Shown: piece by piece, positions 1 through 8,757 of the stretch
Position numbering within the stretch: position 1 is the first letter of the stretch
Layout: each line of letters starts with the position of its first letter
NCBI RefSeq assembly: GCF_965216145.1
Contig: NZ_OZ244149.1
Coordinates: 1,612,001-1,676,000, forward strand
DNA length: 64,000 nucleotides
Direction: 5' to 3'
Source: Palauibacter sp965216145
GTDB lineage: Bacteria; Gemmatimonadota; Gemmatimonadetes; Palauibacterales; Palauibacteraceae
Program-made: the position numbers and the translations under genes
The notes under the pieces: model-generated
Databases searched by the model: none
The model's input: the letters and a program-made list of their open reading frames with translations, nothing else
Told to the model about the DNA's origin: nothing

Positions 1-1
1 C

Positions 2-1144
2 GCCGGGGTGCGGATCGTCGAGTATGCGGGGGTGCCGGAGGTCGAGCCGCCCTTCGCCCTTGCGGCGGAACCGCTGTACCGGCACGGGGCGAACCCTGGC
101 GACTACGAATTCGAGCAAATCAACTTCGGCCGTCTCTTTCCGGATGGCGGCGCCGTTCTCTCGGACGAGTGGAGCAGCGAACTGGTCGTCCTGAATCCGG
201 ATGGCACCACACACGAAGTGCTTGCCGGACGGGGGGAGGGACCGGGCGAGGTTGGCTTCGTTGACGCCCTGTTCGCGCCGGGGCAGGACAGCGTCCTGGT
301 GGCCGACCGGCGCCTCGGCCGCGTCACGCTCTTCGCCGGCCGTTCGATCGCGCGCGCCGCCGAACTCCATCGGTCAATCGGCCTCCGTGTGGCGGGCATC
401 GGCTTATCCGGCGAGTTGCTGCTGGCAACTTCGGTGCTGTTCACCGCTCCCAACTTCCGGACCGGATTCGAAGGGGAATGGCGCCTTGGGCACATGGCCC
501 GCGTCGACATGGAGACCGGCGCCCTCGACACGGTCGCGTCGTACGACTTCGTGACGCGGATCCCGCCGGAGCTGGAGTGGTGGGATCCGATCGAGGCCAT
601 GGGCCAGGTCGTGGTCGCCAACCGGAAATTCGTCTACACGAGGTCCGACCGGCCCGAGGTGACCTGGCGTCTGCCGGACGGCTCCGTAACGCAGATCGTA
701 CGCTGGCAGGCCGAACCCGCCCCGCTGACCGGGGAACTGGTGCAGTCGGTCGAGGCCGCCCAGCGACGGAGGACCCGCGCTGAGTACCGCAGCGTTTCCG
801 AGTCCCGGTTCGAGGAGATCCTGGAGGAGGACATGGCCGCCTACTCCGCCAGCGTCGGCCGGCCGATGCCGCTCTTCGGTTCCGCGTTCGCCGACGCCGA
901 AGGCCGCGTATGGCTGCCCTCCTACCGACCGGGCGGCTTCCAGGAAGGCGCGTCGCCGTACACCGTCATTTCCCCGCATGGGGAGTGGCTGGGAAGGATC
1001 GCGGCTCCACCCGGATTCCGTATCCTCGATGTGACCGGCGAGTTCGTCCTCGGGGTGTTCCGGGACGAGATGGATGTTGAGGGCGTCGTGGTCTACGCGT
1101 TGGTGGAAAGATCCTCGATCCCCGCGCAACCAAGCCGCCGCTGA
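2..1144 (+). CDS. 6-bladed beta-propeller protein, 5' end outside window
   Basis: The frame is open from the first bases, so the true start lies upstream. The edge residues AGVRIVEYAG match the DSAGVxIVEN segment that follows the signal peptide in the paralogues at 2477, 7461 and 9957. About 380 residues remain, enough for the whole propeller. The blade signature GRGEGPGEVGF is present, and the end LGVFRDEMDVEGVVVY corresponds to the LGxxRDxxDIEYV closing blade of the other copies. Proteins of this type (TolB/NHL-like 6-bladed propellers) are common secreted lipoproteins in Gemmatimonadota and Bacteroidota and have no assigned reaction; a binding or surface role is inference. It is the first of nine same-strand paralogues. 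The GTG at 8 is internal, not a start. Confidence 0.85.
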   Translation, partial: AGVRIVEYAGVPEVEPPFALAAEPLYRHGANPGDYEFEQINFGRLFPDGGAVLSDEWSSELVVLNPDGTTHEVLAGRGEGPGEVGFVDALFAPGQDSVLVADRRLGRVTLFAGRSIARAAELHRSIGLRVAGIGLSGELLLATSVLFTAPNFRTGFEGEWRLGHMARVDMETGALDTVASYDFVTRIPPELEWWDPIEAMGQVVVANRKFVYTRSDRPEVTWRLPDGSVTQIVRWQAEPAPLTGELVQSVEAAQRRRTRAEYRSVSESRFEEILEEDMAAYSASVGRPMPLFGSAFADAEGRVWLPSYRPGGFQEGASPYTVISPHGEWLGRIAAPPGFRILDVTGEFVLGVFRDEMDVEGVVVYALVERSSIPAQPSRR

Positions 1145-1192
1145 CTGTGTCCCCGGTTCGGCACAACTGAACCGAACCACGGGGAGAGAGTC

Positions 1193-2480
1193 ATGGATCA
1201 CGGCGGCCGCGGTTGTCTCCTGATGCGGTGGGTCCGTGCCCGTATCTGTCTCCCGCTCCTGGCCGGGTTCGTTCTGCAGGCCTGCGATTCGGCGGGGGCA
1301 CCGACGGGCACGCTGCACTCGGACTCCGCTGGCGTGGCGATCGCCACAGCTGTCGAGCCGCTGTGGGGACCGGACGAGGGCTGGACCGTGGGCCCGCGTC
1401 CGCTGCTCGAGATCGGGACCGCGATCGGAGATCCCGACTACCAGCTCGATGATGTCATAGGGGCGGTACGCCTCAGCTCGGGCGACATCGTCCTCGGGGA
1501 CGGGGGCTCCGGCGAACTTCGCCGCTACGATCCCAACGGGACCTTCGTGTGGCGCGCGGCGGGTGAGGGCGAAGGGCCCGGCGAACACCAGTTCCTCTCC
1601 TTCCTCGGTGTGCTCGCAGGCGACTCCCTCGTTTCGTACGACATCGCGCTACAACGCGTGCAGATCTTTGCTGCAGACGGCAAACTCGCCCGGACAATCC
1701 GAGTGGAGCCACCCTGGCGCGAGTCTCGGCCTCGAGCGGCCGTGGGAGTGTCGGGCCGCCATCTGATCATGAACTTCACGGACGGCGGCGAAATGCCCGA
1801 GGGGGGCGTCGTGAGATGGCCGGGAATCAGGATCGGGACCCTCGACCTTTCGGACGGTACGATTCATGCGGTGTCGGATTTTCCCGGTCAAGAGGGAGTG
1901 ATACGGCGCTCCGGCGAGAGCGTCGCGCACATCGGTTACGACTTCGGAAAGGGTCCACAGTTCGCCGTCGCTCCCGGGACGTTCGCAGCCGTCGATACAG
2001 GGGCGTTCCATGTACGGTCGATCTCCCTCAAGGGAGGGCAGCACCGCTCGGATCCTTCGTCGCGACATCGCACCGATTCCCGTCACGAGCGCCCACGTCG
2101 ATGCCGAGATCGAGGAGTACATCGAGACGAACGTCACGTACGGCGGCGTCTCGCGCGCGCAGGCGGAGGAGATGGCGCGGAGTCGGAGAGAGGATCTCAG
2201 GGCCCCGACGCTCCCCATCCTGCGCTCCATCCGCCTGGACGCGTTGGGGAACCTCTGGGTGGAGCCCTTCTTCGGCGCGGGGATCGACGTCGGGCCCTTC
2301 GAGGTCTTCGCTGCCAACGGCACCTGGCTGGGCAGCGTCTCGGTGCCACCGGGGTTGGACCGGGGGTTCATCCCGGACTTCGCTCCGGGCCTGGAGATCG
2401 GCGACGACTACATTCTCGGCGTATGGCGCGACGCTCAGGACATCGAATACGTCCGCCTCTATTCCCTCGACAAGTCATGA
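1193..2480 (+). pseudogene. 6-bladed beta-propeller lipoprotein with a frameshift
   Basis: The start ATG at 1193 follows GGGGAGAGAG. The N-terminus has a signal peptide ending in lipobox LQAC (residues about 28-31). The blade motif GEGEGPGEHQF is near residue 125. The N-terminal half reads in one frame to about 2030 (SISLKGG); the propeller then continues one base later as EGSTARILRRD and closes with LGVWRDAQDIEYVRLYSLDKS-like text, stopping at 2480. One extra base near 2030-2040 explains this. Read without the shift, the upstream frame would run on into the next gene, giving a meaningless fusion. The stop overlaps the next start as ATGA. It is either a true pseudogene or a one-base sequence error; the two halves together have normal length (about 428 codons). 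Confidence 0.75.
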
Positions 2481-3721
2481 CCTTCCGAACCACGCGAACG
2501 ATTGGGGCCGCTGGGGCCCTGCCGGTGGTCTTCTCTGCTGTCCTTTCTAGCGTCCTCTATGTGGCGTGCGCGGGCGGACCGGACGGCGGTGGGGGCCTGC
2601 GGAGCGTCGTCCGAGACAGCGCCGGCGTCACGATCGTCGAGAATGGGCGCCCGCTTCCCGAGTCGCGACTGGGCTGGCGGGTCGGCCCTGAGGCGACGGT
2701 GTCGATCGGGACGGCCGGGGGCGATCCCGCGTACGAACTCTTCCGCGCCCTTGACGCGATGCGGCTTTCCGACGGACGGATCGTGGTCGCCAACGCGGGC
2801 TCCGGCGAACTCCGCGTCTTCGACTCCGACGGTGTCCACCTCGAATCGTGGGGAGGCCAGGGCGACGGTCCGGGCGAATTCGGCGTCATGGCTCCGAGGG
2901 GCCTGGAGCCGTGGCCGGGCGATTCGCTGATGGCCAGGGAGCCGTTCCAGAGCCGGATCTCCATCTTCTCCGCGGCTGGAACGTTCGGTCGCGCCCTCAG
3001 GTTGCAGCCGCAGAGCGGCTACCAGTCGGTGGTCGGCCCGCTCCCGGACGGGAGAGTCCTGGCCCAAACGCTGACGACATACTCGGGTGGCACGCCGGGC
3101 ACCTCGGAGCTCACACGCCCGGACCTCGAATACGGGATTCTGGAGGCGGACGGGAGCGTACACCGGGACCTGGGCGTGTACCCGGGATCGGAACTATACG
3201 TCGTCACCACGGCCCAGGGGACGCGTGCCCGCGCCTACCCCTTCGATCGCAGCGCGTTCGCGTTCGTGTGGGGGGATCTGGTCGTGATGAGCACCAACGA
3301 CCGCTACGAGATCCTTGCCTACCGGACGGACGGGTCGCTCGCGAGGATCGTCCGCCGCGACCACGAAGCCCGCTCTCCGACCCGGGCCGACCTGCGCGAC
3401 GCCGTTGCCCGCCAGAATCCCGGTCGCCCCGAGGCGCTCGACGCGGTCGCCGATATGCCGCTGGTTGACGCGTTCCCCGCCTTCAATCGCGTCGTCGTTG
3501 ACCGGCTGAACCACCTCTGGGTCGAGGAATACAGACTGCTGGGTGAGGACCAACGCCTGTGGACCGTATTCGATCCCGTTGGCCGTGCCCTGGGGATGGT
3601 CGAGATGCCCGGGAGCTTCCGCGTCACGGAGATCGGCGAGGACTACATCCTCGGCACGCGGCGAGACGCCCTCGACATCGAGTACGTGGAGTCCTGGCCC
3701 CTCGACCGCTCGGGCTCATGA
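2477..3721 (+). CDS. 6-bladed beta-propeller lipoprotein
   Basis: A 414-residue secreted lipoprotein of unknown reaction. The ATG at 2477 overlaps the previous stop (ATGA), which implies translational coupling. The N-terminus is hydrophobic and ends in YVAC followed by a Gly-rich linker. It has the family-defining RDSAGVTIVEN segment at about residues 50-60, the repeated-blade motif GGQGDGPGEFG near 135, the basic IVRRDHEARSPTRADL helix near 295 and the closing blade YILGTRRDALDIEYVESW. Paralogues at 7461 and 9957 share all these elements in order, including the F-P-A-F segment before the last blade. The downstream gene begins inside its stop codon. No catalytic motif is visible; a ligand-binding or scaffold role at the outer membrane is inference. 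Confidence 0.88.
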   Translation: MTFRTTRTIGAAGALPVVFSAVLSSVLYVACAGGPDGGGGLRSVVRDSAGVTIVENGRPLPESRLGWRVGPEATVSIGTAGGDPAYELFRALDAMRLSDGRIVVANAGSGELRVFDSDGVHLESWGGQGDGPGEFGVMAPRGLEPWPGDSLMAREPFQSRISIFSAAGTFGRALRLQPQSGYQSVVGPLPDGRVLAQTLTTYSGGTPGTSELTRPDLEYGILEADGSVHRDLGVYPGSELYVVTTAQGTRARAYPFDRSAFAFVWGDLVVMSTNDRYEILAYRTDGSLARIVRRDHEARSPTRADLRDAVARQNPGRPEALDAVADMPLVDAFPAFNRVVVDRLNHLWVEEYRLLGEDQRLWTVFDPVGRALGMVEMPGSFRVTEIGEDYILGTRRDALDIEYVESWPLDRSGS

Positions 3722-4845
3722 AGCCCGGAATCCCGGCGGGGATCGCGCTGCTCCTGGGCGTTGTCGCGTGTGCGGATGGCGGTTCCCCTGCGCCCCGGGA
3801 GGTCCCGGTCTGGGAGGGGTCGATCGACCTCGAGGTCGGCGAGGTCGAGGGGGAGGATCCCTACCTGTTCACGACCATCGGCTCCGTCGTGGAAGACGAC
3901 CGCGGGCGGTTGATCGTCGCGGACTATCAGACCCACGAGGTGCGGGTGTTCGAACCGGACGGCCGCTTCGCTTTCAGCTTCGGCGGCCAGGGGGAGGGTC
4001 CCGGCGAGTTGACGAATCCCTGCTGCATGACGTTCGGGCCCGCTGGGCTCCTCTGGGTGCGGGAGAGCATCCGCTACAGCGCGTTCAGGCTCGACGACGA
4101 GGACGCGGAGTACGTGCGCGGCCTCAGGAGCGTCAACGCCTCCTTCAATCTGATCGCGCCGGTGACTTTCGATGCGGAAGGTCGGCTCGTCGATCTCGGG
4201 CTGGCGGCCGGCGACACCCGGTTCACGCGCTTCCACCTGGGTCCGGGGACGGCCGTGGATACGGTCACGATGGCGACGGCCGAGGAGCAGGCCACCGGCT
4301 TCAGCCCGGTCGACATCATGGTGGGAAATCAGGCCGCCAAGTTCTTCCTCTACCAGCCCTTCGGTCCGCGATGGATGCACGGGCACGGACGGGGCGGCTG
4401 GTGGGCCACGGCGGTCAGTTCCGCGTACGCGGTCACGCTGCACCATCCCGACCGAAGCACGTCGTTGATCCAGGATCCACTACAGGGACCGGAACTGACA
4501 CCGGACGAACGGCGCCGTGCGCAGGCCCGGATCGACCAGGAGAAGGAGAGATTCGATCTGCGAGAACACCCCTGGGGGATCCCCGACCGCAAGCCGGTTC
4601 TCGACGGACTCTTCTTCGATCGCGCAGGCCGGCTGTGGGTGGAGAAGACGGGCATCGCCGGACAGGAGATGCGTGAAGCCGATGTCTACCGCGAGGGCAC
4701 GCTCGTGGCGCGATACCGATGGCCGCGACGCGTCACCCACCTCGGATCTCCGTGGGTCACCGAGACGGCCTTCTACGGCACGACACGCGATTCTCTCGAC
4801 GTCTGGCGAGCGGCACGCGTCCGTTTCACTCGGATCCCGGAGTAG
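3718..4845 (+). CDS. 6-bladed beta-propeller lipoprotein, divergent subfamily
   Basis: This 375-residue protein starts at the ATG at 3718, which overlaps the preceding stop (ATGA); an in-frame ATG further upstream would only read through the neighbour in the wrong frame. Signal peptide MKPGIPAGIALLLGVVAC ends in lipobox VVAC. It lacks the DSAGVxIVEN segment; instead the mature part begins with VWEGSIDLEVGEVEGEDPYL, like the second subfamily at 6123 and 8758, which opens its first blade with V-E-E-L-R-V-G. The blade motif GGQGEGPGELT is near residue 95. A proline/Arg-rich region (ERRRAQARIDQEKERFD, about 265-280) interrupts the blades, as in the paralogues. Function unknown. A GGAGGG motif right after its stop serves the next gene. 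Confidence 0.85.
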   Translation: MKPGIPAGIALLLGVVACADGGSPAPREVPVWEGSIDLEVGEVEGEDPYLFTTIGSVVEDDRGRLIVADYQTHEVRVFEPDGRFAFSFGGQGEGPGELTNPCCMTFGPAGLLWVRESIRYSAFRLDDEDAEYVRGLRSVNASFNLIAPVTFDAEGRLVDLGLAAGDTRFTRFHLGPGTAVDTVTMATAEEQATGFSPVDIMVGNQAAKFFLYQPFGPRWMHGHGRGGWWATAVSSAYAVTLHHPDRSTSLIQDPLQGPELTPDERRRAQARIDQEKERFDLREHPWGIPDRKPVLDGLFFDRAGRLWVEKTGIAGQEMREADVYREGTLVARYRWPRRVTHLGSPWVTETAFYGTTRDSLDVWRAARVRFTRIPE

Positions 4846-4854
4846 GAGGGACCC

Positions 4855-6099
4855 TTGGACAACGTCCGTGCGATCACGCGCTCGATACGGCGTACCATGA
4901 CTGATGGCGGGGTCATGGCTACCGCCGTTCTGTGCATTGCGTGCGACGCCTCGCCTGGAGACCGGCTTCAGGACTTCTCCGTGCGCGACAGCGCGGGCAT
5001 AGAGATCGTCGAGAACCGCGGCGAGATCGCGGAGTTCCCCCTGCCGTGGGAACCGCAGCTGCGGCTGGGTCGCCAGGATGGTCCGCCCCAGTATCAGATG
5101 TTCCGCGTCCCCGACGCCCTGGAACTGGACGACGGCTCCGTCGTCGTCGTGAGCCAGATCGAACCTCTCATCCGCATCTTCGCCGCCGACGGGACACTTA
5201 GGGCTTTTTTCGGGTCTCTGGGCGAGGGACCGCGTGAATTCGGCCTGCCGCAGAGAGTCTGGCAGGCGGGGGCGGATTCCCTCGTCATCTATGACTGGCG
5301 AAATCGACGGCTCGCCTACTGGACCGCGGGCGGGGGCTTCCTCTCGGTCAGCCCCCTGCGTCCCATCCCGCCGACCCCGATCCCCGGCGGACGCTTCCGG
5401 GACGGGAGCGTCCTCGTCACGAGTATCGTGATGACGCGGGCCGACGACTTCACCTGGTCGCCGCTCATCGGGGTGCGCTTCGCCGGGTCGGGCGCACTCC
5501 GGGACACGGTCTTCAACGTCCCCGGCTGGAACCTCGGACCCGTCGATATCGGCGGAGAAACCGTCCTCCTCGCCCGGCACTTCGAAGGACTCGCCGGGGC
5601 GAAAGCCATCGATGGCGGCATCGCGCTGACGCTGGGGGACGCCTACGAGGTCCGCATCCTCGCTCCAGACGGCCGCCTGGCCCGGCTGGTCCGCTGGGCG
5701 GGCCGCGACCGGACCGTCACGCAAGCGCACATGGCCGCGGCGCGAGAAGAGGCGGTCCGCAGCGCGGCCACGGACGACCAGCGGCAGCAGGCGTTGAGAT
5801 TCTTCGACGCGACGCCGGCCGCCGAACAGTTCGGGACCGTGGCCGGGCTTCGCGCCGCCCCGGACGGCGGCTTCTGGGTGCGCGAGTGGCGACACCCCGG
5901 CGACCCGGAGGGGGCGCGCTGGCTAGCGTTTGACGGCGAGGGGCGCCTCCTCGGCCGGCTCGCACTGACGTCCGGAGCCCAGCTCACTCGCATTGGACGC
6001 CAGAACCTAATTGTCATCGAGCAGGACGAACTTGACATCGAGTACGTGTCCCTCTACCCCCTCCCGACAGAACTCGCGAGACCTTCAGGGGTGCGGTGA
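4855..6099 (+). CDS. 6-bladed beta-propeller lipoprotein
   Basis: The TTG at 4855 is preceded at 4-nt spacing by GGAGGG, the strongest ribosome site nearby, and gives 414 residues. An alternative ATG at 4897 gives a shorter signal peptide (MTDGGVMATAVLCIAC) that is equally good as a lipoprotein leader, so the start is uncertain by 14 codons. The lipobox is CIAC. It has the RDSAGIEIVEN segment and the blade motif LGEGPREFGLP, in which the usual PGEF is PREF. A helical insertion before the last blades (MAAAREEAVRSAATDDQRQQ) and the ending DELDIEYVSLYPLP follow. It belongs to the same subfamily as 2477 and 9957 but is among the more diverged copies. Function unknown. Confidence 0.85.
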   Translation: MDNVRAITRSIRRTMTDGGVMATAVLCIACDASPGDRLQDFSVRDSAGIEIVENRGEIAEFPLPWEPQLRLGRQDGPPQYQMFRVPDALELDDGSVVVVSQIEPLIRIFAADGTLRAFFGSLGEGPREFGLPQRVWQAGADSLVIYDWRNRRLAYWTAGGGFLSVSPLRPIPPTPIPGGRFRDGSVLVTSIVMTRADDFTWSPLIGVRFAGSGALRDTVFNVPGWNLGPVDIGGETVLLARHFEGLAGAKAIDGGIALTLGDAYEVRILAPDGRLARLVRWAGRDRTVTQAHMAAAREEAVRSAATDDQRQQALRFFDATPAAEQFGTVAGLRAAPDGGFWVREWRHPGDPEGARWLAFDGEGRLLGRLALTSGAQLTRIGRQNLIVIEQDELDIEYVSLYPLPTELARPSGVR

Positions 6100-6122
6100 G
6101 ACATGACGGAAAGCGTTGAGAC

Positions 6123-7355
6123 ATGAAGGAGATACGAACGATCCCGCTCACGGAGATCTCGGCAACCCTCGTAGCGCTCGCGACCCTGGCCGGTTGCGCC
6201 GGCCCGGCCTCGGACAGCGACTGGACGACGGTTCGGGACACCTTGCCTTCGGGCACAGTCCGCGTGACCAACGTCCCGAGGACGGATGTCTCCCCCACCT
6301 GGACGCTGGTCGAGGAACTTCGGGTCGGCACCGTTGAAGGGGCCGGACCGGACGCGTTCGCATACCTGCGGGGCCTTGTCGTGCTGGAGGATGGGCGCTT
6401 CGCCGTCCTCGATTCGCAGGCGCAGGAACTCCGCGTCTTCGGCCCGGACGGCGCTCACGTCGCGACCCACGGCCGCAAGGGACAGGGACCCGGCGAGTTC
6501 GTGGACGCGAACGGTCTCATGCTGGATCACGATGGGCGGCTTTGGGTCCCGGATACCCGCAACGGGAGGATGTCGATCTTCGATCCCGAGGAGGGGTTCG
6601 TCGAGTCCTTCCCGTTCGCCGACGCGAGCTTCAATGCGACCTGGAACGGCGCGATGGTAGAGGGGAACCGTATCTACCGGCCATCGCGGGTGTCCGGGAA
6701 CCGGCGGCTGCTTCGCGTCTACGATCTCAACATGAGACTCACAGACTCGCTGCCGCTGCCGAGCGACCGCCCGGAAGGCGAAGAGTTCGATCCCGAGAGT
6801 CAGCCCGGTGCCTTCTACTAGGAGATGGGCGGCGGTTACATGGCGTACTCGATCCCGTTCTATCCCGGCGAGGTCAGCTACCTCGCTGCGCGAGGCGCGG
6901 TGTGGTCCACCGGGCGCGGAGATCCGCAATACCGCATCAAGCGGTGGCAGCCGGGCGGTGACACGACGCTCGTGGTCGAGACCCGGCGACCCCCCGTCTC
7001 CGTCCCCACCGCCGAGCGCGACTCCGTCATCGACATGATGAGGCAGATGACCTCGAACATGGGCGTGGGCGAATGGGACTGGTCCCGGGTCCCCAGCACC
7101 AAGCCTGCTGTCGAGGCCATCTTCGAATCGGCCGAGGGCAACCTGTGGATCGGGACCCCCTCCAACGGTGATGGGATCCTGTTCGATGTCTACTCGAGGG
7201 ACGTGTCCTATCTTGGCACGGCCAGCCTTGGGCCCGGCCTCAACCTCTTTGAGCAGGTCACCCCGGTCGTGCGAGGCGACCTCGTCTGGCTGATCGTGAC
7301 GGACGAACTCGACGTGCCCTACGTCGTGCGGGCACGCATCGCGCCCACCGGCTAA
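6123..7355 (+). pseudogene. 6-bladed beta-propeller lipoprotein interrupted by an in-frame TAG
   Basis: The ATG at 6123 follows AAGCGTTGAGAC, a weak ribosome site. The signal peptide ends in lipobox LAGC. It has the second-subfamily opening VRDTLPSGTVRVTN and the blade motif GQGPGEFVDANG. Translation meets TAG at 6819-6821 after GAFY, but the same frame continues at once (EMGGGYMAYS) to a normal C-terminus at 7355 (LDVPYVVRARIAPTG). The paralogue at 8758 aligns without a gap across this point and has CAG (Gln) where this gene has TAG (FVQDLGGG against FY-stop-EMGGG). The lesion is therefore one C-to-T change. The downstream part keeps full similarity, so the change is recent, suppressed, or an error. 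Confidence 0.85.
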
Positions 7356-7460
7356 CCGATGCGTTTCGGCGGCCAAGGCAACGAACGAAGTCGGAGGACG
7401 GTCGCATCGATGTGGCCGTGGTCGAGCTTGACGATCATCCCGAGCGTTGGAGGGGAGAGC

Positions 7461-8672
7461 ATGCGGAACTTCGTCCTCAGCGGGTTGTTCGCGACGACGG
7501 CCTCTTTCGCTGCATACGGCAGCATACAGGGAGCGAACGCGGGCCTTCAATCGGTCGTGCGGGACAGCGCGGGCGTGACGGTCGTCGAGAACGAGAGGCC
7601 CGCAGCGGGCACGCGGCTCGGCTGGCGGATCGGCCCGGCGCCCACACTCTCGATCGGCGCCGTCGAGGGCGACCCCGCGTACGAACTGTTCCGGGTTGCG
7701 GATGCGACCCGACTCCCGGATGGAAGAATCGTGATCGCCAACGCGGGATCCGCCGAACTGCGGATGTTCGACGAAACCGGCACCCACCTGGGCTCATGGG
7801 GAGGCGAGGGAGAGGGGCCGGGCGAATTCGGCCGCGGCGGTCCCTCCGGAGTCGGGCGCTGGCCGGGCGACTCCATCTCGGCATCGGACACGTATGCCAG
7901 GCGGTTCTCCGTCTTCGACGCCGATGGAGAACACGGCCGCACGTCTTCGCTGCCGGATCCCTACTGGCGCCTGATCGGAGTTCTGCCCGAAGGGAAGCTG
8001 TTCGTCGGGACGGTTTCGAGTTTTCGGTATACCGGCGGCGAGTTCCCGGACGGAGTGGCTCGCATAGACCTCGAATACGGGATCGTCGAGGCGGATGGCA
8101 GCGCACATTCCACGCTGGGCACGCATCCGGGCGCGGAATGGTCCGCCAGTGCGGAGAACATGTCCGTCCGGCCGCACCCCTTCAGCCGCTCCCCGATCTA
8201 CGCCGTGTGGGGAGATCGGGTCGTGATCGGCGCCAACGACCGCTATGAAATCCGCGCCTACGCCACGGACGGCGGGCTGGCGCGGATCGTTAGACGCGAT
8301 CACGACCCTCGGCGCCCCACCCGCGCGGACCTCGACGAATACTACGCCCGGCAGTACGAGAGCCGGACCGGCGAGGAACGATCCGCGGCGCTGGCCGCGG
8401 TGGCCGACATGGCTTTGACGGACGCGTTCCCCGCGTTCAGCAGCATCCGGGTGGACGAATTGGAGCATCTATGGGTCGAGGAATACCGTCAGCTTGGCGA
8501 AACGGGCCGGCTCTGGACCGTGTTCGACCCTGCGGGCCGAGTGCTTGGTTTCCTGGAGACTCCGCCCGGCCTGCGAGTGTTCGAAATTGGCCCCGACTAC
8601 ATTCTCGGCGCCGCCTACGACGAATTTCAGATCGAGTATGTGCAGCTATGGCCGCTCGACCGGGGCGGCTAA
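7461..8672 (+). CDS. 6-bladed beta-propeller secreted protein
   Basis: This 403-residue protein starts at the ATG at 7461, preceded by GGAGGGGAGAG. Unlike most copies in the array it has no lipobox cysteine; the leader MRNFVLSGLFATTASFAAYG runs to ANA-G, a plausible signal peptidase I site, so it is probably released to the periplasm or outside. It has RDSAGVTVVENER, the blade motif GEGEGPGEFG near residue 120, the basic segment IVRRDHDPRRPTRADL near 280, and the ending YILGAAYDEFQIEYVQLWPLDR. It is closest in order and wording to the genes at 2477 and 9957. The gap of about 105 bases from the preceding stop is the largest in the array and may hold its own promoter. Confidence 0.85.
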   Translation: MRNFVLSGLFATTASFAAYGSIQGANAGLQSVVRDSAGVTVVENERPAAGTRLGWRIGPAPTLSIGAVEGDPAYELFRVADATRLPDGRIVIANAGSAELRMFDETGTHLGSWGGEGEGPGEFGRGGPSGVGRWPGDSISASDTYARRFSVFDADGEHGRTSSLPDPYWRLIGVLPEGKLFVGTVSSFRYTGGEFPDGVARIDLEYGIVEADGSAHSTLGTHPGAEWSASAENMSVRPHPFSRSPIYAVWGDRVVIGANDRYEIRAYATDGGLARIVRRDHDPRRPTRADLDEYYARQYESRTGEERSAALAAVADMALTDAFPAFSSIRVDELEHLWVEEYRQLGETGRLWTVFDPAGRVLGFLETPPGLRVFEIGPDYILGAAYDEFQIEYVQLWPLDRGG

Positions 8673-8757
8673 GGCTTTGCCCGCAACTCGGCCGCCCGGA
8701 AACGAGATGCAGGTGACCCTGCCGCCAGCTGCGAAGTTGGGTCGCGAGGGCGGTGTC

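Noticed and set aside
1193..3721. Single 842-residue protein covering two propeller genes
   Set aside because: The middle third is Arg/Gly-rich nonsense caused by a frameshift; the second gene has its own lipoprotein leader at 2477.
6819..6821. TAG as pyrrolysine
   Set aside because: The paralogue has ordinary Gln there, the protein is not a methyltransferase, and no PYLIS-like context or pyl gene is seen.
6054..7787. Long minus-strand open frame antisense to two propeller genes
   Set aside because: Composition is Arg/His/Gly-rich and motifless, and the sense strand carries recognisable propeller blades throughout.
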